Shown in pieces: positions 13,511 through 26,299 of a stretch of DNA of 64,000 nucleotides. Every line of letters begins with the position of its first letter. Position 1 is the first letter of the stretch. Both the position numbers and the translations under genes were made by a program. The DNA comes from Loxodes magnus (Eukaryota > Ciliophora > Karyorelictea > Loxodida > Loxodidae). The stretch lies in the NCBI GenBank assembly GCA_946699065.1, contig CAMPDV010000042.1:620001-684000 (forward strand), read 5' to 3'. A model generated the notes under the pieces. The model saw only the letters and a list, made by a program, of their open reading frames with translations, was not told where the DNA came from and ran no database searches.

Positions 13511-16199
13511 ATGATAGCAGGAATATCAAGTAATATTCATAAAAATTCTCTTAGAGCTTCAATTAAAAACTCTTCTAATATTCCGATATAAGTAATTCAA
13601 AAGAGTTCTATTACAAATCTCATCAAATAAACTAAAAAGTAACTAGGATTTTTATTTACCTACAAAGGAAGAAGATTCGATGCGGAAACTCAAAAAAGCA
13701 CAATGCAATACATTCGGTATAAATAATAGTTTCAAAACAAAGAAAAGCAAGAAAAGATGCTAGCTTTGCTATAATTTATATCACTCTTTGTGAATATCTT
13801 AGTTGATTATTTTCAATGCAACATAGAAATAACTCATAAGATACTTTCTCTCATCAATTTTTTTAGAATTATAACCGAAATAATTATTGTAGCTTGTCTT
13901 ATACTTAATTACCAAATATTTAAAAAATAAACTGTTTTCAATAGATTAAGATATTTGCAACCTAGAAATAGAACAATTTGAAATTGATCAGAAGCTAAAT
14001 GATTTGTAATTCAAAACATAATTATTTCGATTCATATACCACCCTTTCTCGAAGGAAATCTTGAACCTGAAGAATCATGTTAATTTTTATAAGATTTCAA
14101 AACAATAGCAACTCTCTTAATGTAGACGAAAGTTTGATTTGTCATTAATATTGCTAAATATCATAGTCCTCTATCTTCCACCTAGGGAAAATTCTTTTCT
14201 AACCTCAATAAATTTTAGTATAGTAACCAATTTTTAATAAAAACTTGATACTAAAAGTATTCTTTTTATATAGTTATTGTAATGCTTTTGATATCTCCTT
14301 TCTTTCTTGCTTATGTTTTACACTTAGTGGAAAGAATTTAATTTTTACATACTTATAATAGAGAAATGGTATAAATTAACTCGAGCTATTATTAGAGCCT
14401 ATTTTTAACTTATATTTCCATGGCTTCAATAGGATACGGAAATACATTTCCAGGATCTCTAGGAGGCAGAATAGTTGAAGTCTTAACAGCTTTTATTGGA
14501 TTAATTATTATTAGTTTGACTGTAAATAATGGACTTGTTTTTTTGGAATTTAGCTAAGAAGAACACGAAATATTCAGTTTTATACATAACGGAAATAAAT
14601 TATTAGCATAGAGAAAACTTTCATCTATTTGCATCCAACGTGCTTGGAGACTTTATAAAGCAAAAATTTCATTTAAATAGAATAGAATTCAGTTAAGATA
14701 ATTAGAGTTCTATAAAATAGTTAACATTTGAAGAGAGAAAAGACATTCTTTCGCTAGAGATATCTAAAAGCTTCATCATTTAAAAAAATATGAAAATTAA
14801 TTTCAATTAGCCAATGCCTTTAACTGCGAAATGCATAAATTAATTTTTTTTTCTAAAAAATTAAACAAAAAAAATTTTTAGTAAAAATCTTATTTGCAAA
14901 TTTTGAAAGAATACAGACAAAGAAAAATTGTAAAAAGGTAAAATAATTATATCTAAACTTCTAAAAAATTACTACAATAAAAATAACTTGCTAAAAAGGA
15001 GAACTCTGAAAACTAAGGAAAGAATGAATTGCATAATACCATTGATATTACATTTTTTATAGGTAAGTTTTAATCAAATAGATGAAAATTAAAATATATA
15101 AAAATCTTACTTTGAATAAAAAAAACAAGAATAAGCTATAAAAAAAACTAAATTAAGAAAAATAAAACAAAAGTAAAAGCACTAAATAATATTTATGGAA
15201 AAATAAATTGATTTATTCTAAAAAGATAGCAATTAAATAATTTACTTAGGCAAATAAAATAAATAACAAATCATCTCTGAAAAAGGACTTGAATCACTTA
15301 ATGCAAAAAATAAAATCGAATAAAATAAGGAATAAATTTAAAGGAATATGGTAGATAGCTCATAACTTATATAAATTGAATAGAATTTATAATAATAGTA
15401 ATTGTAAGATAAATTATTAATAAATAAATAAAAAGAAAATTTTTAAGAAATGTAAAATTTATCTTAATAGAACAATTTAAAAATCAATCTAAAAAAGTAA
15501 AAAGATATTCAATAAAGAACAAATAACTTTTCTGAGAAATAAAATGACTAAATTTAATTAATAGAAAATAAGAAATAGCTTAAATTTAATAAATTAAATA
15601 TAAATAGAACTTAATCGTGTTCAAGAATAAAGCTTTCTAAAAATTTTGCCTAATTCGAGTTATAAGTTAATGATAAGGCAACATATAGATAAAATTTTTG
15701 GTAATCAAGTGATGAGGATGATGTTCTGACTGAGAGATATAAAACATAAATGAAAAATAATTTAAGTGATAAATTTTTATAGTCAAAAGGCAATAATAAT
15801 AGCGAATAACATTCTAATAACAATCAGAAAGAATAAAAAGACTAACAAGAATAAAAACCCCGAAGATCTAAAATAGTTTAAGAATCAAAAAGTTAAAACT
15901 CTAATTATGTAAATGATCAAAAAGGTTTTGTAGCATAATCTAAATCAATTAAATTTGAAACTAAAAAGGATTATAGAAATAATTTAAATTTTAATATATT
16001 TTAAAAAGAAAATAACTAAAGCCAAAAATTTCGCAAAATAAAGTATAGAATAGATTGGTTTCAGCAGGAAATAGCTAAAAGAATTTAAAAAGCTAAGGAT
16101 AATTAAATAAAATAATTCAAATATATAGAAAACTTAATTAGCTTGAAATTAGAAAATGTTTCATAAAAGAAAGATGATATCGTAAATGTAAAGATTTAA
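13511..16199 (+). CDS. SK-type (Ca2+-activated, small-conductance) potassium channel
   Basis: Spliced length is 890 codons with one 19-nt intron (15063-15081). The first ~110 residues are cytosolic. They are followed by several hydrophobic segments (FISLFVNILVDYF; ITEIIIVACLIL; IVIVMLLISPFFLAYVL), then the pore loop MASIGYGNTFPG at about residue 303 and a last helix AFIGLIIISLTVNNGLVFLEF. The selectivity filter IGYGN and the layout match ciliate SK-like channels. The region after the last helix (ICIQRAWRLYKAKI, an IQ-like helix) is the expected calmodulin-binding position. From about residue 515 on, the tail is a ~370-residue Q/N/K-rich low-complexity region. It ends at a double TAA (16197-16202), with no in-frame TGA for another ~260 bases, so TAA appears to terminate here. 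Confidence 0.85.
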
Positions 16200-16672
16200 T
16201 AAATAACTTAATTTAATTTAATTTTTATTGCTTATTATTTTTTTCATTCACTATTTAAAATTAAGTCAAAAAAATTGATATTAAAAGTATTGCTTCTTTA
16301 TTTATTAGTGCAAATAATAGAAAATTTCTAGAAGGCTTTTTAATAAATTTATTTATTTTATTTATAACTCTAAAAGATAACAAATTATTTTAAAATTGTA
16401 AGAGAAAAATTAAATGAAAGTTTTTTATATCAAATCATCAATGATCTTTTCGAAATTTCATGAATATAAAATTTCGTTAGCCAAATACATGCATTTAACT
16501 TAAGTCCGTTTAAACTTAATTAAATTAAGATAGATATGCTTTTTTATAAAAATTAGAAGGTATAATTAAAAAAATAATTTCCTTGTATGTAGAGGTCTTT
16601 AAAAGGTGACCAATTTGAAAAAGTGTAAAATAAATATAATATTTACGATTTCAAAAAACAAAATTACAAATC
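16200..16672. other. Convergent 3' region with inverted repeat
   Basis: Lies between the channel gene and the opposite-strand CEP41 gene. Holds an 8-bp inverted repeat CGAAATTT (16451-16458) / AAATTTCG (16469-16476) with a 10-nt loop, which could fold in either transcript's 3' end. No gene seen. Confidence 0.45.
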
Positions 16673-17619
16673 TCATTTATTTAACGAAGGAGCTCTCTTT
16701 GTTCTTGTTCCTCCAAATGTACTTTGTGAAGTTGAAGCTCTGCTAGTGCTTTTCTTTATTTGGGGCTAGAATTGCTTGGGATCAGGTATTTTTGTACCTT
16801 CTATCAACTAAATATTTTGAACTAAGAACTCTTCGATTCCTACAGTAAATTTACTTACCTCCAGAAAGCAAAAACAAATTTTCATATCCCTTTTGAATCA
16901 TTTTTTAAGCTGATTCCATTCCTCTTTTTTCATCTTGATGATATATGATAATAAGCTTTCCAGGTTTATTTTTCTATAAACATAAATAAATTTACAAATC
17001 TAAATAGTTCTGGAGTTATTCTATCTCTTGTAATATTTGGCGCAGGATAATTTAAAGCTTCTTAAATATGAAATTGTTCATACTCTTCAGGTTCTCTCAA
17101 ATCGAGAAGTAAAAATTCTGAATCACTTGTTAAACCTAGCTGTTCTGTGTTTACTGTCACAACACTGAACTAACTTGCCATAGAAGGTGCTTCTGATACT
17201 ATACTAGGTTCGTAGATTGAAGTTTTTTTATCGTAATATTCATATCCAGGATGAGTAGGAGCATAGATTCTTGAAACAGGTCTTGCTACTGATTTAGTTT
17301 CTTCAATTTGAGACTTATTTTATTTCCCTAAGTTCATAATATTCTCTTCTTAATTTATATTTTCCTGCTATTCTTCAATACGATATATGCTTTCTTTTGT
17401 AATGCTATCTGTTAATAATTTAGCCAATGTTGTTGTCCTTAATCTCCTAAATAATTCACCCCTTTTCTTCGCTACTTTTTAAGATGACATAATCTCTACT
17501 TAGTTAACAGTTGGTCCCGTTTTTAATTTACCCTAAACATGTTCATATTTTGGATTTTTTGGTATTTTGCGCTCTAGAGGCTTTAATTTTGAGCCTCCTG
17601 TTCCAATTCTTTTTTCCAT
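16673..17619 (-). CDS. CEP41: CEP41 centrosomal/ciliary protein (rhodanese domain)
   Basis: Spliced length is 302 codons with two introns on this strand (16974-16995, 22 nt; 16840-16858, 19 nt). The N-terminus (MEKRIGTGGSKLKPLERKI, then GELFRRLRTTTLAKLL) matches the conserved CEP41 N-terminal block. The rhodanese-homology domain follows: FLLLDLREPEEYEQFHI, LNYPAPNITRDRITPELF, GKLIIIYHQDEKRG, GYENLFLLSGG. The rhodanese catalytic cysteine position carries YHQDE instead, as in other CEP41 proteins. In animals CEP41 is a basal-body/ciliary protein needed for tubulin glutamylation; the TTLL at 57816-59924 would be a natural partner activity. The basic Ser/Thr-rich tail ends in TGA. Confidence 0.93.
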
Positions 17620-18168
17620 TTTCCCTTTTATAATTGAAATTATTTGAAAGGCTTATTAAAAATTTAAATTAATCTAATAAAGAAAAGCACAAACTATATT
17701 AAATCTTCCTCCTTATTCCTTGCTTCAACATTTAAGATTTCATTCTTATTTTTCTTAGCTTTACTTTATTCTTCACTCTTAGTTAATGATATTTATATGA
17801 GTTATATTAGAGAAGTGATTGCATAAATTAACAACAATATAACTCTTATAATTATATCTGAATAAGATGCATGGCGTTGGTATATGATAATATACAAACC
17901 ACTATGTTGTAATATACCATAAAGAGTAATAGCTTATTAAATATTTTCTATAGATTTGTTGGTATTTTTATAGATGCAAAGAAAGGATTTTTGCTAATTA
18001 GAAATGAGGATTATAAAGATGATTAAATAAGCAAACTAAAGTAGCTTTATTATTTAATAATAATGAGTAAACTATTAGAAGCTAATATTTTAATTTAAGT
18101 AACTGATATTTATTATTTTAACTAATTTAGAGCATCAGTAGTATGTAATCAGTTTCAAAATTATAAAA
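17620..18168. other. Divergent promoter region
   Basis: About 550 bp between the divergent starts of CEP41 and the coiled-coil gene. A/T-rich with no gene; presumably holds both 5' regions. Confidence 0.45.
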
Positions 18169-19233
18169 ATGCAAGAAAACCAAGTAATAAATCAATCCAA
18201 AATCTAAAAATACAAAAGACTTTACTTATAAAGCTATAAAGAAGTCCCGAAGGAGGATTTGATTTAGCAAATCGTTGAACTAAAACTACTTTAAAACGAT
18301 TTGTAAGTTTTTTTTCTTATACTATTTAGCTAAAATCAAAAGGAGGAATTACAACGTAGTTAGACATTGAACTCTTAGCTTATAAAAGAAGCTACTAAGT
18401 TAAAAGAAATGAATTCTGAGCTATAAAATTAACTGCAAAATTACTAGAATTAATTAAAGCAAGCTATTTAATCTAGAGATGTAGCAATAGGACAAAAATA
18501 TATCATTCAGAAAAAGATTGAATCTATGAGAAATACTCAAGAATTGTATACTGAACCTTCTATTTCCAAATAAACAAACTGTTCTTAAGAAATGAGGACA
18601 GAATCGAACGGTATAGAAGAAAACGAATAAACTTAGTACCAATTTACTGAACTGGAAGGTAAATTAGTTTAAGTAAAAATAGAAAATGGATAATTAAAAT
18701 AAAAATTAGAAGATTGTTAAATTGAACACTAAGAATGCTAAAATATAATAAAAGACTAGTAATAAATTATAAATTCGTTAAAGAAATTCATTGAACTTTA
18801 AGCTAAAAAAAATATTGATACAAGTTAGAAAAAGAATAATTCTTTTAAGTTTTAATCAATAGAAAGTCCAAAAGATTAACAAATTTAAGGGTAATAGATT
18901 AAAAAATTAATTCGGAATGTTTAATCTACCTCTTGTGATTCGCTGCCTACTTTAAAAAATGCGGCTTCACTTAATTAGTAAATATTAGAAAAATAATTAA
19001 TAAATCAAATTAAGTTTCAGGAGATTTTAGAATAATCGGAAGATTTTTAAGATCAAGCAGATTATTCTTTGACAAGTAGAGAAGAAATTTGCAAAAATGG
19101 ATCAGATTTCTCTAATTTGTTTCTTAATGTTTTAAACATTAGTCCTACTAATGATTAAATCTCTAAAAAGAGAATTTAATCTTATTTTGGAAAAGATAAA
19201 CAAAAACCAAAAGAGTCAAGAAGGTGGTTCTGA
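18169..19233 (+). CDS. Coiled-coil protein, unknown function
   Basis: Spliced length is 346 codons with one 27-nt intron (18303-18329, phase 2). Starts MQENQVINQSKIQKYK and ends ESRRWF-TGA. Residues about 20-230 have heptad-like composition rich in L, I, K, E and Q (for example LKEMNSELQNQLQNYQNQ and QVKIENGQLKQKLEDCQ), so a long coiled coil is likely. The C-terminal third is Ser/Asp-rich and less ordered. No enzyme motif is seen. It could be a structural or centrosomal-type protein, but the sequence does not show which. It is divergent from CEP41. Confidence 0.8.
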
Positions 19234-20513
19234 TTATATTACATCTAAAATTATTAAAATAGTTAATTTCTTGAATATTAAACTGATATTTATTACTCTA
19301 ATTTTCCAAAAAATGAAGGAGTATATATCAATTTTATTTACCTTTATTATTAAACAATAAAAATAAGGAAAATATTAAAATCTAGTTATTTATAGAGTTA
19401 AATTTGCTTATATAGCTGTCTTAAATCATACAATCCTTTAAATTTATTTCTAAATATTGCGAAATAGCTTTTACAGTTAAAATTTACTGTATTATATATA
19501 AGATATTAGCTCATTTGTTTGGTTAGAAAATGTAGGATTAATCATTTAACTACTAATTTAATTTTAATTTGAGATTAATTATTCATATTTAATTGAAAAA
19601 ATTGATATAGAAAAATATACTCTATTAAGAAGTGATCTATACTTCTCTATAAACTAGTTAAAATAATAAATATATGTATTAAATATAAATAATTTAAAAA
19701 TATTGCTTATTTAATAAACATTCTTACTTTAATCCATTTAGTACTTATAAAATTTAAATCAAACATAAATAATTAGAGAATTTATTGCCAAATGTTTATT
19801 TTAGTCAAAAGCATTAGTTTATTAGGATGTATTACTATTGATGCTTTTCTGTGAAAACTAATTTTTTAGAATAAATGATTAAATTTAATTAATATAGATA
19901 TAAATTTTTAAATTATAAGCATCTTCTTTACGATTATATATATAATGAATAAGAATGTATACATAGAATATACTATTTAAAATAATTTTTAAAAGAATAA
20001 CTAATTCTTAATAATTTATATTTTAGACTTTCTCTAACCTTACTCTAATAAGCAATAACTAATAATTTACACCAAGTATCAATGCTTTATAACTAATTAA
20101 GATAATAACCATTTCCAAGTTTATTTTCTTTAATTAAACTTTAGAAATGTAAACTAACAAGATTTCTGAATAAATCTAAACAATTATTTGTGCCTTAATA
20201 ATAAAGTTAGATTATAATATTTTAATAACTTACAATTTAGTTTACTTGATACCTTTATAATTAAATAATAATATTTCTTTTTATTCTTTTAATATTTTGC
20301 TAAACTATTATCAAATATTTTCTGCATTAAATTCCTTTAAAATTACTACTACTCTTTAATTAAATAAGGTAGGAAATAAAATTAAAGATTTTAAGCTATT
20401 ACAATAAAATGGATTGATTAATGAAGCAGCAATTTATATAGTTATATTTAGTCATCTAGAAAGTAATTAGTTTAAATAGTCTAAATTTTATTAAGCAAGA
20501 TAAAATAATAAAA
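19234..20513. other. AT-rich intergenic stretch
   Basis: Separates two convergent genes. No convincing reading frame, RNA gene or repeat. Confidence 0.5.
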
Positions 20514-21584
20514 TCATCTTTTGGCAACACTTAAAATTCTTGTTAACCCATCACCAGCACCTAAAGCACAGAATTTTCCATTATTTGAAAAGTCAACACT
20601 ATAAATAGGACTTGGAAATTCAGGAGTTGCTGCAAACATCTAGAATTGATTTAACCTGTTGAACATTTTACTGTCATTACCTTCGGTTGATCCAAGTCCA
20701 CCACTTCCTCCACAAATAAAAATTTCTCCGTGATCATGCTTACTAAATTGAGCAGCATAAATTTCAGTTTTACTTGGTTCTCCTTCTTCTCATTCAAGAG
20801 TATGTATGCAAGATAAAGTTCTTAAATCATATATTTAAATATTTTATTCTTTTCTTTAACTTCCCGCTAAAATTATTCCGTCAACAATATCAAGACTATC
20901 TCCAGAAATATGAGGTCCAAAAACTTAACCAACTGAAAGATTTTCTCTTATATCTCATATTTAAATAGTATCATCCCATCCTCCACTTATAATCAAATTA
21001 GGGTCTTCTTTTACAAATTTAATTGCATAGACTCTAGAACTGTGACCTGGAGCTGTAACTCCTCCATTTTTAAAAGTAAGGATTAGTTTTTTGTTTTCTT
21101 CGTCATATAATCTAACAAAAGTATCTTTTCCTGCACATGTAAATTAAGTTCCGTCATTATTATAGTCGATACAAAACAACTAATTGTTTTGATCCCATAT
21201 TCTTGATAAAGGTTTACCAGAATGTACATGTCAATGCATAACTGATCCATCAGCATTAACACAGCATAGCACATTCTTTGACCGAATACTTTTACCCACA
21301 GGTCTTCATCTTATACTTGTAATTGGAAATCCTTCTTCTTAAAATAATTATTTCTAAGCATCTGTATTTTGAAGGACATAGGCTAGTTATCCATTTAAAA
21401 TATTGTAAATTCTAATAACTCCATCGTAACAACCAATTGCTATATATTTATCATCATAAGAAAATCTAACACAATTTACTAATGTTTCAGTAGTACCCAA
21501 CGTAAATTAATGTGAAACTATTCTATCTGCACTTGCAGGCTAAACTATTCTATAAACTATCTCTATTATATCATTTTCAGCCAT
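20514..21584 (-). CDS. WD40-repeat protein
   Basis: Uninterrupted 356-residue frame from MAENDIIEIV to RILSVAKR-TGA. WD40 blades are evident: VNCVRFSYDDKYIAIGCYDG with IRIYNI; FCIDYNNDGTQFTCAGKD with VRLYD; VYAIKFVKEDPNLIISGGWDD with IQIWDI; NIQIYDL; and a final IYSVDFSNNGKFCALGAGDG. Seven or so blades would make one complete propeller. This family of single-propeller WD40 proteins is common in ciliates; the sequence does not tell which complex it scaffolds. Several Trp residues, including in WRP and HWHV, are encoded by TGA. Confidence 0.88.
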
Positions 21585-22646
21585 CTCAAAGAATTTAAAC
21601 TTAAAATTTCTTACTAAACTTTAAAATAAAATCACTAAGAACATCTATTTTAATTCTCTATTTATAATATTGCTGTTTTATTTTAAAAAAGCTCTATTTT
21701 TATATTTTATCTTAATCTAAACCAAGAAATTTAGATTTTTTTAACTTACTTTAAATAGTCAGCTAATATACAAATTTTAATTTTCTATTTTAACCCTTTA
21801 ATTAAATATCTAATTAAAATTAACTTTCGCACTTTATCCTTTCTATACATAAATGGATTATTATAATTTATTGCTAAAAATTAATTATTAAAGGAAATGT
21901 AAGTTACCAATCTCTTAAAAAATAAGTTAGAAATGATTTTTTTAATTGATTGTTTAATAAAAGCAGTTATTAATAATAATGGATTGGATCTAATCATTTT
22001 AGTGGTTAACTTTAACATTATAATTGGAAAGAAGCCTTATTAATATAGTTATTTACTTTATTTTGCATTAAATTAATACTAGATAGACTTAAAATACCTA
22101 AGTTATTTATATTTTACTAGAATTAAACCAAATTTTTCAATTTATCTTTTATTGATTACTTGATTGATGCTTAATAAAAATTAAAGCTTTAATTATACAT
22201 AATTATGCAGTTATGCCCAATATTAAAATATTGAACTTTAATAAGTTTGATTATTATCTTTTATTAATTTATATATGATATAAGGTTAAGAAATTATTAA
22301 AATAAATAAATTATTGATTGCATCTAATCATTAGTATACCAAATTGCTCTATGGGCAAATTATTATTTAGTTTTAAATAAGATAAATCATTAATAAAGGA
22401 AATGCTCATATAAACTTAACTAAGTAAATTACTTTATTAAAATCATTTATTTTTTAACTTAATTATGTTTTATTGTTATTAGCAAATACTATTAAGCCAG
22501 GATTTACACTAAGCTAAATATATTTAATCAGAAACAATTACTAAGATAGCTACAACTCAAAAACATTAATAGAATTGTTTCTTTTTACATATAAAAGGGA
22601 CTGATTAAGTGAAAAATTTATTAAGCTATGAAGCATCAAAGCGAAA
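21585..22646. other. AT-rich intergenic stretch
   Basis: 5' region of the WD40 gene and 3' region of the CFAP144-like gene. A/T-rich with no supported gene. Confidence 0.5.
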
Positions 22647-23111
22647 TCAAAATTTAAAATATCTTGATCTTTCAGTAAATGGACTTTTCTTTATATTTAG
22701 CTAATAATTATTAGCCCAAGCTGTTTCATAGCAAGATTTTTTTGTTTGATTTCTTAAGCAACTGCTGGATCTAAAAAGTGGTTAGCTAATCCATCCAATT
22801 TCTTGGTTTGTAGTAGCAGGCATTTTGTACAAAGATCTTGGAGTTTTTCTTTTATTTATTATTGCCTATTTAATCTTCTTATCCTCGCTTTAAATTTCTT
22901 AAGTATTAATGTCATATTCACTTCGATTTAATTTTATAGCTGGAAGTCCCTTCTCCACCTGATTAGGTTTAAAAGAAAATAAGTTCAAAGTAGTAGGATT
23001 AACGTTGAAGCTTTGGTTAAATTAGATATATTTAGTTTCATGCTTTAAAGCTTCTTGATGGATTTTGTGGAAAAGAACTTAATTTTATATTTACTCAGCT
23101 TTTAACTACAT
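22647..23111 (-). CDS. CFAP144/FAM183-like ciliary protein
   Basis: A 154-residue single-exon protein, MQLKAEQIQNQVLFHKIHQEA to SRYFKF-TGA. It has the arrangement of FAM183/CFAP144: an N-terminal HQEALKHETKY helix followed by FNVNP, and a C-terminal TTNQEIGW motif before a basic PFTERSRYFKF end. Proteins of this family are microtubule inner proteins of ciliary doublets. Start chosen at ATG TAG TTA. The start is only 15 bp downstream of the lipoate ligase stop on the same strand, leaving almost no separate promoter. Family assignment rests on the NQEIGW motif and overall layout, so moderate certainty. Confidence 0.7.
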
Positions 23112-23126
23112 ATTTATTTAATAAAA

Positions 23127-24173
23127 TCACATATCTGATTTAAGCCACTCAATTAACTCTTCATTATATCGAATGAACTAGGGAAAACTCTTGTCTAATT
23201 TTTGCTTCAAACTTTATAATCCTGGAATCCCATACTTTTCTCCTACAAGATGTGCTTCTAATTGCTCAATGTAATCTGGATAAATCATATCACTAAAAAC
23301 TTTAGATTTTTCAATAATGCCATCATTTACATCTAGGTGTATATCCAAAATTCCCCATTCAAATCTTGTTTCTAAGTTGTTTGTGAATTTTGGTGTTTCT
23401 CCATATCTCCAATTCCATGATTAAAATTCATCCTATATTTTTGAGAAGTCCGGAATTTAGCGAACTTCATCTTCCTTTATTCTTATAGTTTCAATATCGA
23501 AGCCATTTTTCTTTCATTTTTAACTAAATTCATAAGCTACTGCTTCGCAAAAACTTTAATGATCAATATTTTTGAATTTTTCATTTAAATTTAGCACTCT
23601 TGAAGTTACACTTTAAACTCCTTTGCTTTCTAGCTTCTTTTTATGAGGATTCAAATATTTCATCATTCTATCTAACTAAACGTTAAACAACATTGTGCCA
23701 TGATGTAGAGAAAATGGATTTTTTCCTTATACTTCCTTGTAAGCTGATCCTGAAACTTTTCTTTTGTCAACTAAAATATCGTTTCTACCAGAAGCTTCAG
23801 CTTCGATATTAAATTGGCTCAAAGTATTAAGAATTAATTCGTTATTGATAACTTTATAATTTAGTAGAGCAGGTTTTGCAATGAAAGTAAAGCAGGAATT
23901 TCCTAAGTCTTAATAAACAGCTCCTCCTCCTGATTTTCTTCTACATAAAGTAATTTCATCTTCTTCCATCATATCCAACTTGCATTCTTTCCAAGGATTT
24001 TAATGCTTTCCTATCACTACCGTTTTATCATTACGCCACAAAAACAGAACATGAGCAAAATTTTCTTTAGTGCAAATGTATTCTTCAAGTGGGATATTTT
24101 AAAGAATTGATTCAAAAGGAGAGTGCAAAACGTAGGCCTTACTAGAATCCTTCAATAACTTTTTAAGAGCCAT
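23127..24173 (-). CDS. lplA: Lipoate-protein ligase (LplA/LIPT1 family)
   Basis: A 348-residue single-exon protein. Family motifs are clear: the lipoate-binding RRKSGGGAVYQDLGN, the upstream VVIGKHQNPWKEC, and DKRKVSGSAYKE with the catalytic lysine position, followed by HHGTMLFN and the C-terminal accessory domain. By family it activates lipoate with ATP and attaches it to lysines of E2/H-protein domains of mitochondrial dehydrogenases. Length matches bacterial-type LplA (~340). No clear cleavable presequence precedes MALKKLLKDSSKAYV, though the first residues are basic. Ends KSDM-TGA. Confidence 0.93.
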
Positions 24174-26299
24174 TTTAAAGAAGGAGTCAATAAATCTAAA
24201 AGCAATAATTTAAATAATATTAAATCAGCTTATCCTACTATTTACTCTTATCTAAGCATTAAAACTTTATTTTACTTAAGAGATATGTACCATAAGTTAT
24301 TTGTCTTGCGATACTTTTAAATTTAACTTAAAAAGAATCTAGTAATTGATTTAAGAATTATACGATTATACTATATCATATTAACTTAACGTTAATATGA
24401 TATAATAAGCAGCGAAGCATATTTAGTTGCATAATATTCTAAATATTAATTAAATATAATTCATCCTACTAATATATTTATCCTTGCTAATTATACCTTA
24501 ATCTTATGCTTTTTCTTTCATATTTAAAATTAATTTTACAATCTTATATTCTATAATTTTGCTATTGTTCTCTTTACTGAATACTTTGCTTCCTTAATAA
24601 AATTATTTTTACTAAATTTCTATAAAAAAAGGAAATTAAAAGGGAAAATAAATATATAACATAATCTCCTTAAAGTTAAGACTTAATTAAAATATTGTAA
24701 ATCTTTTATATTAAAGCATGAGCATATATTTTCAGTTATCTAATTTAAATTATATTACTACTAAAATGCTTCTTAATTATTATAATATATAAAGCTTACC
24801 TTAATGTATATAAGAGAATGCATAAGTAGCATTATAAAATGAAACGTTAATAGATTTATGTTTATTAAGTTGAATAAATAACTAAACTATGATTATAATG
24901 GATCAATCTTAATATTAAGTATATAGTTAAGTAAAGTATAAATATTTTTCCTTTAATCAATAAGTGGCTTAAATATAACTTAATAGTATTAGATAGCCTA
25001 ATCATTATCCTTATAATTAAAATTAAAAAGTTAAATATTTAAGTTAAAGCAAATTTCTAATGCTGATTAAATTAGCCTTTTATAGAGTATTAATTACTTT
25101 AAATCTTTATTTGAGACTCATTAAATATATTACTCTTATATAAATACTTTAACTTTAAAATAGATTTAATATAAGATTATAAGTAAGACTCTTAAAGCAA
25201 TTACTATATTCGTATTTCTATTAATTTAAAATACTCAAACATAAAGAAATTAATTGTGAGCTATAATTTATCATTATTAGAAGTTAGTATGCAAATAAGA
25301 ATTTAAGAAATATTTCAAATGCAAACTATTTAATTAGTTAATTATAAGAATCAGTTCTAATGCATAAATTTACTAAAAATTACTATAAGTTACCTTAAAA
25401 TGGCTTATTTAATTAAATAGTCTGATGAGTAAAAACTATTTGGCAACAATTATGAAAGCTTTTTAACAAAATTTAAGAATTAATTACAGAATTTAAAAAT
25501 AAAGCCTAAAAATCAAAAAAACTAGTTACAAATAAGGTTATAAAATAATCAAACTATAATTTTTGATATCATTCTTTTTAATAAAGATACTTATAAGCTA
25601 AAGAATATTAAGATTATTTCTTTAATTAATTATATATAGCTTGCTCTATTATAAATCATAGTCTTTTTAATAGAAAAGAGTTATTGTATAATATAAAATT
25701 AATTAGATATAAAAATTAAACTTATTTATATAAGAAAGCTTTAAAATGCTAGAAAAATTTAAAATTTAAATTTGCATATGAGAAGATTAAGTTTCAATTG
25801 TTATGTTAGAAATAAAAGCACAAAGTTATTTATAAGAGAATTTAATAAAATATAAAATCTTATAAAATTGATGAACATTCATATATTAGTCACATTAAAA
25901 ATATTTAATAATATAAATAAATTAGCAATTATTAAATTAAATTAGTTAACTCTTAACTTAAAATTATTGTTCTATTTCTTTAAATTTATATAAGTATTTT
26001 GTTATTTTATTTATAGTTGCTTTTAAATTTATATTTAATATCTGTAATTTAATCTAGTAATTAAAAATATTTTATCAGTAATTATGTATTTTCAAGTTCT
26101 TTTCCTTTAAACAAATTGCTAAAATTTACAAAATCAAATTTTTCTGTTTGCTAGGCAATCATTTAAGAATTAGAAAGCATAATAAATTATTTTTTACATA
26201 TTAGTGAATTTTAGGGGGAATAAAAAAGCATGGAAATTAAATTTTTTTAAATAGAATGGAATATCTTAACAACTAAAATTCAAAAAGAAAATTAGATAA
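24174..26299. other. Long AT-rich intergenic stretch
   Basis: About 2.1 kb with no protein-like frame that I can support. Its one conspicuous element is the hairpin listed at 24372-24404. The remainder is A/T filler. Confidence 0.5.
24372..24404. repeat. Perfect 14-bp inverted repeat (hairpin)
   Basis: TATATCATATTAAC (24372-24385) and its exact reverse complement GTTAATATGATATA (24391-24404) flank a 5-nt loop TTAAC. It lies about 200 bp upstream of the lipoate ligase start. It could form a cruciform or RNA stem; no function is shown. Confidence 0.8.

Noticed and set aside
22493-23130. A long + strand frame through 22493-23130 that lacks breaks when all stops are sense
   Set aside because: The minus-strand frame gives the conserved TTNQEIGW protein with its own ATG and TGA; absence of breaks means nothing under this code.
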